Source: Falsibacillus albus | GTDB lineage: Bacteria; Bacillota; Bacilli; Bacillales; DSM-25281 | NCBI RefSeq assembly: GCF_003668575.1 | Contig: NZ_RCVZ01000002.1 | Location: forward strand, 124,001-188,000 | Direction of reading: 5' to 3' | DNA: 64,000 bases | In this document: positions 26,481-35,034 of the stretch, piece by piece | How the letters are laid out: every line of letters starts with the position of its first letter | Numbering within the stretch: the stretch's first letter is position 1 | Translations under genes and position numbers: made by a program | Notes under the pieces: model-generated | Told to the model about the DNA's origin: nothing | The model's input: the letters and a program-made list of their open reading frames with translations, nothing else | Databases searched by the model: none

Positions 26481-29102
26481 TTATTGACTGTGTCTTTTCG
26501 TTAAAGTTTTACTGGTTACTGATACTTGCATTTCCCCGTCTCTCATATTTATGAGGATGGAATCGTAAGGATGAACATTTCCAGCAATTATTTCTTTTGC
26601 CAGCTTTGTTTCCACCATCCTTTGAAGATAGCGCTTCAAAGGCCTCGCACCATATACCGGGTCATAGGCTTCTCTTGCAATGGACTCCTTTGCTTCTTCG
26701 GTGATTTCAATAAAAATATGCTGTTCTTCCAATCGCTTTTGCAGCTGCTTGATAAGGTTTGATACGATGGATTTAATGTTTTGGATGGTCAATGGATTAA
26801 ATAGTACGACATCATCAACCCTATTCAGGAATTCCGGGCGGAAATGCTGACGAAGCTGCCCCATCACCTTATCCTTCGTCTCTTCTGGCGATTGTTCTGT
26901 ATCCAGCAAAAAGTGGGATCCGATATTGGATGTCATAATAATGACGGTATTTTTGAAATCAACCGTTTTTCCCTGAGAATCGGTAATTCGGCCATCATCG
27001 AGTACCTGCAATAATATATTGAAAACCTCAATGTGGGCTTTTTCGATTTCATCGAGAAGGATGACTGAATATGGCTTCCTTCTGACGGCCTCAGTCAATT
27101 GTCCGCCTTCCTCATATCCTACATACCCAGGAGGAGCACCGATTAATCTTGAAACTGCATGTTTTTCCATATATTCCGACATATCGATCCGGATCATTTG
27201 TTCTTCACTGTCAAATAACGTCTGTGCCAATGATTTTGCAAGTTCTGTTTTCCCAACACCGGTAGGGCCAAGGAAAATGAATGAACCGATGGGACGATTC
27301 GGATCCTTGATGCCAGCCCTTGCCCGAAGAACGGCGTCGCTGACGAGGGAAACAGCTTCATCCTGGCCAACCACCCGTTCATGCAGGATGCTTTCTAATT
27401 TGAGCAGCTTTTCTCTTTCTCCTTCGACAAGCTTGGAAAGAGGAATTCCCGTCCACCATGAAACGATGCCTGCAATTTCTTCTTCCGTCACCTCTTCCCT
27501 TAGAAGCCTATTTTTGTTATCCTGCTGGGATGCCATTTCATTTTCAAGCTGCTTCAATTCTTTTTCAAGGGCAGGGAGCTTTCCGTGGCGGAGCTCAGCT
27601 GCTTTGTTTAAGTTATACTCGTTTTCAGCTTCCTCCAAGTCCCTTCTTACTTTCTCAATCTGCTCCCGTTTTCCCTGGACTTTTTGGATGCTCTGTTTTT
27701 CTTTTTGCCACTTCGCCCTCATGCCATCAGCTTTTTCTTTTAGGTCAGCCAGTTCTTTTTTTAAAATAGCGAGCCTTTCTTTGCTTGCTTCATCTTTTTC
27801 TTTCTTTAATGCCGCTTCTTCTATTTCAAGCTGCATGACCCTTCTTGTCACTTCATCCAATTCAGTCGGCATTGAATCGATTTCAGTCCTGATCATGGCG
27901 CAGGCTTCATCGACTAGATCGATGGCTTTGTCAGGAAGGAAACGATCGGATATATATCGATCTGATAGGGCTGCTGCAGCCACTAATGCCCTGTCATGGA
28001 TATTGACCCCGTGATGGATTTCAAACCTTTCCTTAAGCCCCCTTAAAATGGAAATGGTGTCCTCCGGCGTCGGCTCTTGGACAAGCACCTGCTGAAACCT
28101 TCTTTCCAATGCGGGATCTTTTTCGATGTATTTTCGATGTTCATCCAGCGTTGTGGCACCAATGCAATGAAGTTCCCCTCTAGCCAGCATCGGTTTCAAC
28201 ATATTTCCAGCATCCATCGCACCTTCCGTTTTCCCTGCTCCGACGATTGTATGAATTTCATCAATGAATAAAAGGATGCGCCCATCGCTTTTTTTGATTT
28301 CCTGCAGTACGGCCTTAAGCCTTTCTTCAAACTCTCCCCGGAATTTCGCCCCGGCAATCAACGCACTCATATCCAAGGCAAAGATCGTTTTATCCTTTAA
28401 TCCTTCTGGTACATCTTTACGGACAATCCGCTGGGCCAAGCCTTCGACGATGGCCGTCTTTCCAACACCTGGCTCTCCGATCAAGACAGGATTATTTTTT
28501 GTTTTTCTGGAAAGGATGCGGATGACATTCCTGATTTCCTGATCCCTCCCAATCACAGGATCAACCTTTCCTTCCTTTACTTCCGCAACGAGATCCCTTC
28601 CATATTTGGCAAGCGCCTCATAGGATGCCTCTGGATTTTGACTGGTCACTTTCTGATTCCCCCTGATTTCACTTATGATATTTTCCAGTGCACGTTTGGT
28701 GATTTGATTCTTTTCAAGAAATTGGACCAAGGGCAAATTCTTTTGATCCATGATTCCGAGCAATAAATGCTCTACTGACAAATATTCATCCTGATACGTT
28801 TCCTTTATCTTCTCGCCCGTTTCCAAAAGCTTTTGGAGATTACTCGAGATGTACTGTCCCCCATTTACCCCTGCGCCCGTAACGGTCGGTTTCTTACTTA
28901 AATGCTGCTGCAGATAGTGAGTCAAGCTGTCTTTTTCAAGTCCAAGACGAGCATATACATTTTTCATCAGGCTTTCCGGCTGATCCAGAAGAGTTTGCCA
29001 AAGATGCAATATATCCATCTCCTGGTGATTAGCCCTTGAAGCGTCTTTTTGTGCAGATATCATTCCCTCCTGCAATGATATTGTCATCTTGCTAATATCC
29101 AT
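26481..29102 (-). CDS. clpB: ClpB, ATP-dependent disaggregase
   Basis: This Hsp100 chaperone works with DnaK to re-solubilise aggregated protein; 873 residues. The N domain covers about 1-145. The first AAA+ module has Walker [10 protein letters not shown] at about 209-217 and an ILFIDEIHT Walker B. A full M-domain coiled coil follows (about 410-520, rich in Glu/Lys/Leu), distinguishing it from ClpC and ClpE. The second AAA+ module has GPTGVGKTE and ILLDEIEKA. There is no ClpP-binding IGF loop. B. subtilis 168 lacks clpB, so this is a species difference. A CtsR operator lies at the start. Confidence 0.96.
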   Translation of the reverse strand: MDISKMTISLQEGMISAQKDASRANHQEMDILHLWQTLLDQPESLMKNVYARLGLEKDSLTHYLQQHLSKKPTVTGAGVNGGQYISSNLQKLLETGEKIKETYQDEYLSVEHLLLGIMDQKNLPLVQFLEKNQITKRALENIISEIRGNQKVTSQNPEASYEALAKYGRDLVAEVKEGKVDPVIGRDQEIRNVIRILSRKTKNNPVLIGEPGVGKTAIVEGLAQRIVRKDVPEGLKDKTIFALDMSALIAGAKFRGEFEERLKAVLQEIKKSDGRILLFIDEIHTIVGAGKTEGAMDAGNMLKPMLARGELHCIGATTLDEHRKYIEKDPALERRFQQVLVQEPTPEDTISILRGLKERFEIHHGVNIHDRALVAAAALSDRYISDRFLPDKAIDLVDEACAMIRTEIDSMPTELDEVTRRVMQLEIEEAALKKEKDEASKERLAILKKELADLKEKADGMRAKWQKEKQSIQKVQGKREQIEKVRRDLEEAENEYNLNKAAELRHGKLPALEKELKQLENEMASQQDNKNRLLREEVTEEEIAGIVSWWTGIPLSKLVEGEREKLLKLESILHERVVGQDEAVSLVSDAVLRARAGIKDPNRPIGSFIFLGPTGVGKTELAKSLAQTLFDSEEQMIRIDMSEYMEKHAVSRLIGAPPGYVGYEEGGQLTEAVRRKPYSVILLDEIEKAHIEVFNILLQVLDDGRITDSQGKTVDFKNTVIIMTSNIGSHFLLDTEQSPEETKDKVMGQLRQHFRPEFLNRVDDVVLFNPLTIQNIKSIVSNLIKQLQKRLEEQHIFIEITEEAKESIAREAYDPVYGARPLKRYLQRMVETKLAKEIIAGNVHPYDSILINMRDGEMQVSVTSKTLTKRHSQ

Positions 29103-29114
29103 CTCCGCACCTCT

Positions 29115-29131
29115 TTTGACCTTTTTTGACC
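29115..29131 (-). promoter_or_regulatory. ctsR box: CtsR operator of clpB
   Basis: On the minus strand GGTCAAAAAAGGTCAAA is a perfect tandem heptad match to the CtsR consensus RGTCAAANANRGTCAAA. It abuts the AGAGGTG ribosome site 12 bases before the ATG. A TATAAT (29143-29148) lies just upstream as -10 element. Heat shock would release CtsR and derepress clpB. Confidence 0.93.
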
Positions 29132-29174
29132 TTTATGTAACCATTATAAGACATTGGGAGAAAAAGTAAAAGAA

Positions 29175-29210
29175 AAAGCCCTGCATACATTCATATCGCA
29201 TGCAGAGCTT
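29175..29210 (-). terminator. yjzC terminator
   Basis: On the minus strand AGCTCTGCAT pairs with ATGCAGGGCT and is followed by a T-run, just after the yjzC stop. Confidence 0.75.
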
Positions 29211-29214
29211 TGTT

Positions 29215-29394
29215 TCATGGCTTTCTCATATACGACCAATGCCGGTCTGCATTAGCTGTTTCAGGGAAACGATCCCCTGCTTTTAATTTGATCTTTCTTG
29301 GGTTTTTCACCATACTGCCAGTTTCACCTATTTCAACGTAGAATCCGTTATTGGGAGCCTTTTGTCCAGCTCTAAAATGATGATTTTGGCCCAT
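29215..29394 (-). CDS. yjzC: YjzC-like small protein
   Basis: This 59-residue protein (start MGQNHHFRAGQKAPNNGFY, end HWSYMRKP) matches the YjzC family of short, soluble, Gly/Lys-rich proteins of unknown function. GGGAGGG lies six bases before the ATG. The pattern RAGQKAPNNGFYVEIGE, then VKNPRKIKLKAGDRFPET, is characteristic. It stands alone between clpB and yitW. Confidence 0.82.
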   Translation of the reverse strand: MGQNHHFRAGQKAPNNGFYVEIGETGSMVKNPRKIKLKAGDRFPETANADRHWSYMRKP

Positions 29395-29504
29395 GAAATT
29401 TCCCTCCCTTAAAGAAGCAACATGCTTCCTTTAAAGTTTTCGCATATCCCTTGCGTTTCATGAGCGTTGATTTTTTCCAATGGTTCTTTGTAAAGACTAT
29501 TCAG

Positions 29505-29548
29505 GTTGATTTCCACGGCAGGATGCTCGCTTTCCGACCATTCAATCA
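29505..29548 (+). repeat. Fragment of family A intergenic repeat
   Basis: 'gttgatttccacggcaggatgctcgctttccgaccattcaatcaa' matches the central part of the family with most of the middle deleted, leaving the two TTGATT/AATCAA arms close together. Confidence 0.6.
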
Positions 29549-29553
29549 AAAAA

Positions 29554-29578
29554 GCCGATTCCCACTATGAGAACCGGC
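29554..29578 (-). terminator. yitW terminator
   Basis: GCCG-TTC pairs with GAA-CGGC with single bulges, and the minus-strand read ends in GGCTTTTTTG, just after the yitW stop. Confidence 0.7.
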
Positions 29579-29586
29579 CATAATAT

Positions 29587-29895
29587 TTATCGGATACCTA
29601 GCGCGATCTTGGCATAACGGGACATGTTATCTTTAGACCAAGGCGGATTCCAAACAATGTTGACTTCCGTTGATTTCACTTCGGGTATATCCTTCAGTGC
29701 AGCTTTTACTTGATCGACGATTGTCCCAGCGAGAGGACAACCCATTGATGTCAGTGTCATCGTCACTGTAGTTTGTCCCTCGTCATCCATTTCGGCATCG
29801 TAAACGAGTCCCAGGTTAACAATATCGATGCCTAATTCAGGGTCCACCACTTGTTCAAGGGCACCCATGATATTATCTTTCAAATCTTGATCCAT
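29587..29895 (-). CDS. yitW: YitW, MIP18/DUF59 Fe-S assembly-type protein
   Basis: This 102-residue DUF59 protein carries the family pattern VDPELGIDIVNLGLVYD and the conserved cysteine in TSMGCPLAGTI. Relatives (SufT, PaaD, MIP18) assist Fe-S cluster maturation. The reading frame opens three codons earlier, but AAGGAGTG fixes the ATG at 29895. It is next to yitV, as in B. subtilis. Confidence 0.9.
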   Translation of the reverse strand: MDQDLKDNIMGALEQVVDPELGIDIVNLGLVYDAEMDDEGQTTVTMTLTSMGCPLAGTIVDQVKAALKDIPEVKSTEVNIVWNPPWSKDNMSRYAKIALGIR

Positions 29896-29968
29896 ATATA
29901 ACACTCCTTGTCTCAGGTCATTCTACCTTAATCATAACAAATGAACCGCCACATGGAAAACGATTCAT

Positions 29969-30736
29969 TTACATGTGCTCTTCAAACCATTCCACTGTTT
30001 TGAGCAATCCGTGCCTCGTTACTTTGTGATCTGCCTTCTCATCCACTATAAATTGTAATTTGTCCTCTTTTCCAACATAATATTTAGAAATGGCTTCATA
30101 AAAATCATAGGCTGGTCCAAACGGAACGATCGGGTCTTTCTTGCCGTGCCAAAAAAGGAGCGGTCGGCCATTAAGCTTCTCCATCTGCTGGCTTAAATCA
30201 TACTGTGCCAAGATTGAAAATTGATGTTCAAGCTCCTGTTCCGATAAGGGGATGGCGACATGATTTTGCCTTAAGTAATCGATTTGGGAACGTGCAAATG
30301 TTTCATATGCCCCATTTCCCATTAAGCTGACCCCCGTATTGATCCAATCGTATTGTGAAATGGCACCCAGAGTCGTTATCGCCCCCATTGATGTACCGAC
30401 CACACCGATCCGATTTTCGTCTGCCAGTCCATCATTTACAAATGAGTCTTTCAATATTCCGAGCTCTTCTATATTTTGAATGACGATCTTCCAAAAATAA
30501 AAGCTTAATTCCCTTTGATTCAATCCTTGAATGCGTTCTCCATGAAAATGAGCGTCGGGCAAAACGACCCGGAAGCCTTTTTCAGCAAGTAAATAGGCAT
30601 AGTGTAAATTATGTTCTTTGGCTGAAGTGAACCCATGAAGGAAAAAGATCAATGGCAGTGCTTCATTCTGAGCGCTCCCGCCCACTACATGGAGCAATGG
30701 AATATCACGGATGGTCTCCTTATGTATTTGAATCAA
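29969..30736 (-). CDS. yitV: YitV, alpha/beta-hydrolase esterase
   Basis: This serine hydrolase has 255 residues. The oxyanion region is FFLHGFTSAKEHN, the nucleophile elbow is GTSMG (Ser at about 132), an acid in GKKDPIVPF, and the likely catalytic His in EKADHKVTRHG. There is no signal peptide, so it is cytoplasmic. The start is TTG, supported by GGGAGAGGGA. Its substrate is unknown. Confidence 0.88.
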   Translation of the reverse strand: MIQIHKETIRDIPLLHVVGGSAQNEALPLIFFLHGFTSAKEHNLHYAYLLAEKGFRVVLPDAHFHGERIQGLNQRELSFYFWKIVIQNIEELGILKDSFVNDGLADENRIGVVGTSMGAITTLGAISQYDWINTGVSLMGNGAYETFARSQIDYLRQNHVAIPLSEQELEHQFSILAQYDLSQQMEKLNGRPLLFWHGKKDPIVPFGPAYDFYEAISKYYVGKEDKLQFIVDEKADHKVTRHGLLKTVEWFEEHM

Positions 30737-30900
30737 GATGTCCCTCTCCCTTGCATCATGCTTTTAATAATCACCTGTTTTTTGGTAAAATAACGGATAC
30801 TATGCAATATAAGTTTTTCCTAAGTTAAGTTTAACATGTGGTATTAAGATTTCATAAACATATACACTGAGTTTAGAAAAAGAGATAGAGGAGAATGAAG

Positions 30901-31710
30901 ATGCCTGAAAAACACTTGATTTGCCTGGATTTAGATGGAACATTATTGACAGATAAAAAAACAATCAGCGACCGTACCAAAACGGTCATTTCAAAAGCGA
31001 TGGAAGCAGGACATAAAGTCATCATTTCCACCGGCCGCCCTTATCGCTCAAGCGAAATGTATTATAAAGAACTGAATTTGAATACGCCAATCGTCAATTT
31101 CAATGGGGCATTCATCCATCACCCATTGGACAGCAAATGGGGGCTTTACCACTCACCGCTCGATATCGATGTCGCCAAGGAAATCGTCGACGCTTGCCAA
31201 AAATATACGATACATAATATTGTCGCGGAAGTCATGGATGAAGTTTACTTCCATTACCATAGTGAAAAACTGATGGATATATTCAGCCTCGGAAACCCTG
31301 ATATCACGACTGGGGACCTTCGGGATTATTTGACCGACAGCCCTACTTCTTTATTAATCCATGCGGAAGAATCGCACGTTTCCGAAATCAGAGAACATTT
31401 GAGTACAGTTCACGCCGACCTTATTGATCACCGGCGCTGGGCTGCCCCTTGGCATGTGATTGAAATCGTCCGAAATGGCATACACAAGGCTGTAGGAGTC
31501 AAAAAAATAGCTGAGTATTTTAACATCCCTCAGCAACGAATCATCGCTTTCGGCGACGAAGACAACGATTTGGAAATGATTGAATATGCAGGGATCGGTG
31601 TCGCCATGGGGAATGCCATTGACAATTTGAAAAATATCGCAAATGAGATCACCCTTTCCAACGAAGACGAAGGTATTGCAGCATTCCTGGAAGATCGATT
31701 GAACCTGTAG
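30901..31710 (+). CDS. yitU: YitU, Cof-type HAD phosphatase
   Basis: This 269-residue haloacid-dehalogenase phosphatase has motif I DLDGTLL at about 9-15, motif II Ser/Thr in IISTGRP, a C2B-type cap, and motif III/IV in KAVGVKK and GDEDNDLEMI. Relatives dephosphorylate small metabolites such as flavin precursors; YitU acts on the riboflavin-pathway phosphate intermediate in B. subtilis. The ATG at 30901 fits the GAGGAG spacing better than the one at 30895. Confidence 0.9.
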   Translation: MPEKHLICLDLDGTLLTDKKTISDRTKTVISKAMEAGHKVIISTGRPYRSSEMYYKELNLNTPIVNFNGAFIHHPLDSKWGLYHSPLDIDVAKEIVDACQKYTIHNIVAEVMDEVYFHYHSEKLMDIFSLGNPDITTGDLRDYLTDSPTSLLIHAEESHVSEIREHLSTVHADLIDHRRWAAPWHVIEIVRNGIHKAVGVKKIAEYFNIPQQRIIAFGDEDNDLEMIEYAGIGVAMGNAIDNLKNIANEITLSNEDEGIAAFLEDRLNL

Positions 31711-31819
31711 TTATTGGAAGTTTCCCCAAACAAACCATTAAGTAAAGATCCTTTTTCAGGCCATACTAATATCGAACGACAAATCTCGTTCATGCATGCT
31801 TGAAAAAGGGGTGTTCATT

Positions 31820-31972
31820 GTGGGCAAAAGAAATAAATCGAAACGATTTGTTCAACAGGGCAAGGATGCGGTCGATCAGCACGACAGCCGTTTCCCATAC
31901 CGACTCACTTATGCAGAGGCCGAAGCTCAAAAGCTTCAAAACGTTGAAAAATCCTCTTTAGGAGGAGTCTGA
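31820..31972 (+). CDS. Small basic protein of unknown function
   Basis: This 50-residue protein begins MGKRNKSKRFVQQGKD (GTG start) and continues with SRFPYRLTYAEAEAQKLQNVEK. AAAGGGGTG precedes the GTG. It overlaps in register with the ribosome site of the next gene, whose start lies two bases after this stop, indicating coupling. The size and basic, Gln-rich character resemble minor spore proteins, but I do not recognise the family. Confidence 0.65.
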   Translation: MGKRNKSKRFVQQGKDAVDQHDSRFPYRLTYAEAEAQKLQNVEKSSLGGV

Positions 31973-31973
31973 C

Positions 31974-32147
31974 GTGGCCAACCGACTATTTCAGCAAGCC
32001 CGGAATCAAGTGGAATTAGCGAAGCAATCCCGAAACCTTAACGACTATGACAAAGCCAAAAACGCTTTATCATCAGCCTATGCAAACTCTACTGCAGCTG
32101 AACAGCTTCAGCTTCGTCAAATGCAGCAGGAATTGGATGAGTTATAA
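31974..32147 (+). CDS. DUF3813-like small protein
   Basis: This 57-residue helical protein (NRLFQQARNQVELAKQ...NALSSAYANSTAAEQLQLRQMQQELDEL) matches the DUF3813 pattern. The GTG start follows GGAGGAG inside the end of the previous gene. The function is unknown. It is too short to judge domain structure beyond a probable helical hairpin. Confidence 0.75.
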   Translation: MANRLFQQARNQVELAKQSRNLNDYDKAKNALSSAYANSTAAEQLQLRQMQQELDEL

Positions 32148-32165
32148 TAAAGTGTGCGGCTAATC

Positions 32166-32202
32166 AAAAAAAGCGATTTTCCGTTGGAAAATCGCTTTTT
32201 TT
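32166..32202. terminator. Bidirectional terminator between DUF3813 gene and yitT
   Basis: Sixteen-base perfect arms (AAAAAAGCGATTTTCC / GGAAAATCGCTTTTTT) close on a three-base loop, serving both convergent genes. Confidence 0.93.
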
Positions 32203-32205
32203 ATA

Positions 32206-33060
32206 TCATTCTTTCCTGAAAAAACCGAATATCCCTGCAGTTTCGACGATATTGGTAAAGGCATTGGGATCGACTTCCTTAATGACTTGTTCGAGATTGT
32301 AAAGCTCATACCGTGTGATGACGATGATGAGCATCTCTTTGTCTTCCCCTTTAAAAGCACCTTTGGCTGGCACCCTCGTAATTCCCCTCACCATTTTATC
32401 ATGGATCGCCGTCTTTAATTCATCGGCCTTTTTCGTGATGATCATAGCTGTCAGTTTTTCATGGCGGGTATGGATCGCATCGATCACCCTTGTTGAGGCA
32501 TATAATGTGACGAGTGTATACAATGCTTTTTCTGATCCGTACAGGGCGCCTGCAGTTATGATGATGACAGCATTCAAAGTGAAAAAGTATGTACCGACGG
32601 GCCTATCCTTCATTCTGGAAAGGATCATTGCCACAATGTCCAACCCTCCTGTTGAAGCCCCCCATTTCAATGTGATCCCTACGCCTACAGCTGCGATCAC
32701 CCCACCAAATACAGCATTCAACAATATATCCGGGGAATGCTTTTCAATAGGAATGAGTTCAAGAAAAAAGGTCATACATGTAACAGACACAAAACTATAT
32801 AAAGTGAAAGCCTTGCCTATTTTCCTCCATCCCAAAATCGTTACGGGGACGTTCAAAAGAAATAATAAAATACCTGTGGAAACGTTCAAAGGTGTATATT
32901 CAGTCAAAATATTGGATAATAATTGGGCCACCCCTGTAAAACCGCTCGCATAAACCTTTGCCGGAATCAAAAAATGATTCATGGCAATTGCATTCAATAA
33001 TGCACCGACTACGACAATGATTAACTTCTTCGTTTCCTGCCAAATTACATCCCTCGTCAT
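32206..33060 (-). CDS. yitT: YitT, DUF161/DUF2179 membrane protein
   Basis: This 284-residue protein has five predicted spans in the first 200 residues (IIVVVGALLNAIAMNHFLIPA begins the first) followed by a soluble DUF2179 domain (about 215-284) with a ferredoxin-like fold. The conserved GASTGGLDI motif is present. The function is unproven. GAGGAGG places the start at 33060, five codons inside the longest frame. yitU-yitT-yitS neighbours match B. subtilis. Confidence 0.88.
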   Translation of the reverse strand: MTRDVIWQETKKLIIVVVGALLNAIAMNHFLIPAKVYASGFTGVAQLLSNILTEYTPLNVSTGILLFLLNVPVTILGWRKIGKAFTLYSFVSVTCMTFFLELIPIEKHSPDILLNAVFGGVIAAVGVGITLKWGASTGGLDIVAMILSRMKDRPVGTYFFTLNAVIIITAGALYGSEKALYTLVTLYASTRVIDAIHTRHEKLTAMIITKKADELKTAIHDKMVRGITRVPAKGAFKGEDKEMLIIVITRYELYNLEQVIKEVDPNAFTNIVETAGIFGFFRKE

Positions 33061-33281
33061 ATGCATCCTCCTCATTTGCTAAATCACATTCAATGTTAAT
33101 TACGGGATTCCTTCTGCACCAATTCAAATTATAACAAGTAAAACAAATAATATCGCTTAATAATTCAGTAATACTTACCTATACTTTTAACCATTTTCCA
33201 TGTTATGTAACACACTTATTGTCAATCCGTGATAAAATAGCTAAACTTAATACATAAATTCCAAGTCGAAAGGTGAATGAA

Positions 33282-34142
33282 ATGGCCATACAATTATTAG
33301 CGGATAGCGCATGCGATTTACCTTTATCCTTTTTTGAAGAAAATAATGCAACGCTTATTCCATTAAGGGTGGAGATTGATTCCAAAGAATATGACGACCT
33401 TCTTTCCATCAGCCCTGAACAGCTTTATAACCATGTGCGTGAAGGAAAAATGCCAAAGACGTCTCAGGCATCCCCCCAAGTAATGCAAACCATCTTCAGA
33501 GAGCTTGCCGAAAATAAACAACCCGGCATCTATATTGCTTTTTCTTCAGAGCTTTCAGGTACATACCAGACAGCGATGATGGTCCATGATCAGGTCATGG
33601 AAGATTTCCCAAATCTTGATTTAACGATCATCGATTCCAAATGCGCCTCGTTGGGATATGGTTTAGTTGTAATGGAAGCTGCTAAAGCCATCAAGAACAA
33701 TGGTTCAAGAGAAGATATTTTAAACGATATCCGTTTTTTTTGTCAACATATGGAGCACTTGTTTACGGTGGAAGATTTAGAATTTCTGGCCCGAGGCGGA
33801 AGGGTATCCAAAGCTTCGGCATTCATAGGCGGCCTGTTAAACATTAAACCGCTCTTGCACGTCGAGGATGGCAAGCTTGTACCATTAGAAAAGATCAGGG
33901 GAAGAAAAAAACTATTCAAGCGCATGCTGGAATTAATGAAAGAACGTGGAAGTGATTTTGAAGACCAGATTATTGGAATCAGCCACGGTGATGATGAAGA
34001 AGCTGCCCAGCAGGTGAAGGATATGATCTTTTCTGAACTGAATGTTAAAGATGTCTATATATCCATGATTGGAGCAGCGGTCGGTTCCCACTCAGGTCCG
34101 GGAACGATTGCCCTTTTCTTCTTGAATCAAACAAAATCTTGA
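33282..34142 (+). CDS. yitS: DegV-family fatty-acid-binding protein (YitS-like)
   Basis: This 286-residue DegV protein binds a fatty acid; family members (FakB) present it to the kinase FakA. Hallmarks are LLADSACDLPLSF at the N-terminus, SSELSGTYQTA, the second-domain FLARGGRVSKASAFIGGLLNIKPLL, and the C-terminal GPGTIALFF. The ATG at 33282 follows GAAAGGTG. Confidence 0.92.
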   Translation: MAIQLLADSACDLPLSFFEENNATLIPLRVEIDSKEYDDLLSISPEQLYNHVREGKMPKTSQASPQVMQTIFRELAENKQPGIYIAFSSELSGTYQTAMMVHDQVMEDFPNLDLTIIDSKCASLGYGLVVMEAAKAIKNNGSREDILNDIRFFCQHMEHLFTVEDLEFLARGGRVSKASAFIGGLLNIKPLLHVEDGKLVPLEKIRGRKKLFKRMLELMKERGSDFEDQIIGISHGDDEEAAQQVKDMIFSELNVKDVYISMIGAAVGSHSGPGTIALFFLNQTKS

Positions 34143-34204
34143 CATAAACTTTATGGCTTGCGGCAACAATAATCCTATATCTTGCATTGAAAGGAATGAA
34201 TGTT

Positions 34205-34336
34205 GTGCCGCACACTTCAGATAACGATAAAAAAGCAAAGGACAATAACGCTTTGCTTCATGAAAAGAATATGGAACGGGAAAAGAACCGCCAAAAAGGA
34301 AAACATCAATACTCTAAAAAAACAGACCATTTGTAA
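34205..34336 (+). CDS. DUF3941-like small protein
   Basis: This 43-residue, highly charged protein (PHTSDNDKKAKDNNALLH...EREKNRQKGKHQYSKKTDHL) matches DUF3941. GTG is chosen as the start because AAGGA lies nine bases upstream; the ATG at 34196 abuts that site. The function is unknown. Confidence 0.72.
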   Translation: MPHTSDNDKKAKDNNALLHEKNMEREKNRQKGKHQYSKKTDHL

Positions 34337-34347
34337 TTCGTTTTTAT

Positions 34348-34392
34348 GCCTGAAACAACTCCCTGTCGCCGGGAATCGTTTCAGGCTTTTTT
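34348..34392 (+). terminator. Terminator after the DUF3941 gene
   Basis: GCCTGAAAC pairs with GTTTCAGGC around a loop containing a second small GC hairpin (CCCTG..CGGG), followed by T6. Confidence 0.85.
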
Positions 34393-34476
34393 ATATCCTT
34401 TTTCATTTCGAGCAGTTGTAACCTCCCCTCAGTTTATCTATAATTGAACAAAGAAATATGTTTCCGGAGGGATAAA

Positions 34477-34968
34477 ATGGCTAAAGAAAGTTCATTCGAT
34501 ATTGTTTCAAAAGTGGATATGGCTGAAGTAACCAATGCGGTCAACATTGCATTGAAGGAAATCCAGAACCGCTATGATTTCAAAGGCAGCAAAAGTGATA
34601 TCAAACTGGAGAAAGATGAGCTCGTGCTCCTTTCTGATGACGAATTTAAGCTGGGCCAATTAAAGGATGTTTTACTCAGCAAATTAATTAAGCGGGATGT
34701 ACCTGTCAAGAACCTTGAGTATGGGAAAGCAGAAAATGCATTTGGCGGAACCGTCCGCCAGCGGGCAAAGCTTGTACAGGGAATCGATAAAGATAATGCC
34801 AAAAAAATTAATGCCATCATCAAGAATTCAGGCCTAAAAGTAAAAACACAGACTCAGGATGATCAAATTCGAGTAACAGGCAAAAGCCGTGACGACTTGC
34901 AGGGCATCATCGCCGCGATACGGAATGCCGATCTGCCGATTGATGTTCAATTCATAAATTATCGATAA
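34477..34968 (+). CDS. yajQ: YajQ-family nucleotide-binding protein
   Basis: This 163-residue protein ([18 protein letters not shown]...DVQFINYR) covers the whole YajQ family length. It has two ferredoxin-like domains; the first holds [13 protein letters not shown], the second [34 protein letters not shown]. Homologues bind cyclic di-GMP or tRNA; the ligand here is unknown. The upstream frame extends to 34444, but CCGGAGGG fixes the ATG at 34477. Confidence 0.93.
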   Translation: MAKESSFDIVSKVDMAEVTNAVNIALKEIQNRYDFKGSKSDIKLEKDELVLLSDDEFKLGQLKDVLLSKLIKRDVPVKNLEYGKAENAFGGTVRQRAKLVQGIDKDNAKKINAIIKNSGLKVKTQTQDDQIRVTGKSRDDLQGIIAAIRNADLPIDVQFINYR

Positions 34969-34982
34969 TATGGCTACTTTTC

Positions 34983-35018
34983 AAAACGAATGGGTATAGT
35001 ATAACCCATTCGTTTTTT
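34983..35018 (+). terminator. yajQ terminator
   Basis: Thirteen-base perfect arms (AAAACGAATGGGT / ACCCATTCGTTTT) are followed by a T-run, 15 bases after the stop. Confidence 0.92.
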
Positions 35019-35034
35019 ATTGGAGGTATATTCA

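Noticed and set aside
27019-28014. A 331-codon open frame on the plus strand
   Set aside because: It lies fully antisense to clpB, is Ser-rich and has no ribosome site; it is a shadow of clpB codon bias.
32315-32953. A 212-codon open frame on the plus strand
   Set aside because: It is antisense to yitT and has no supporting start signal.
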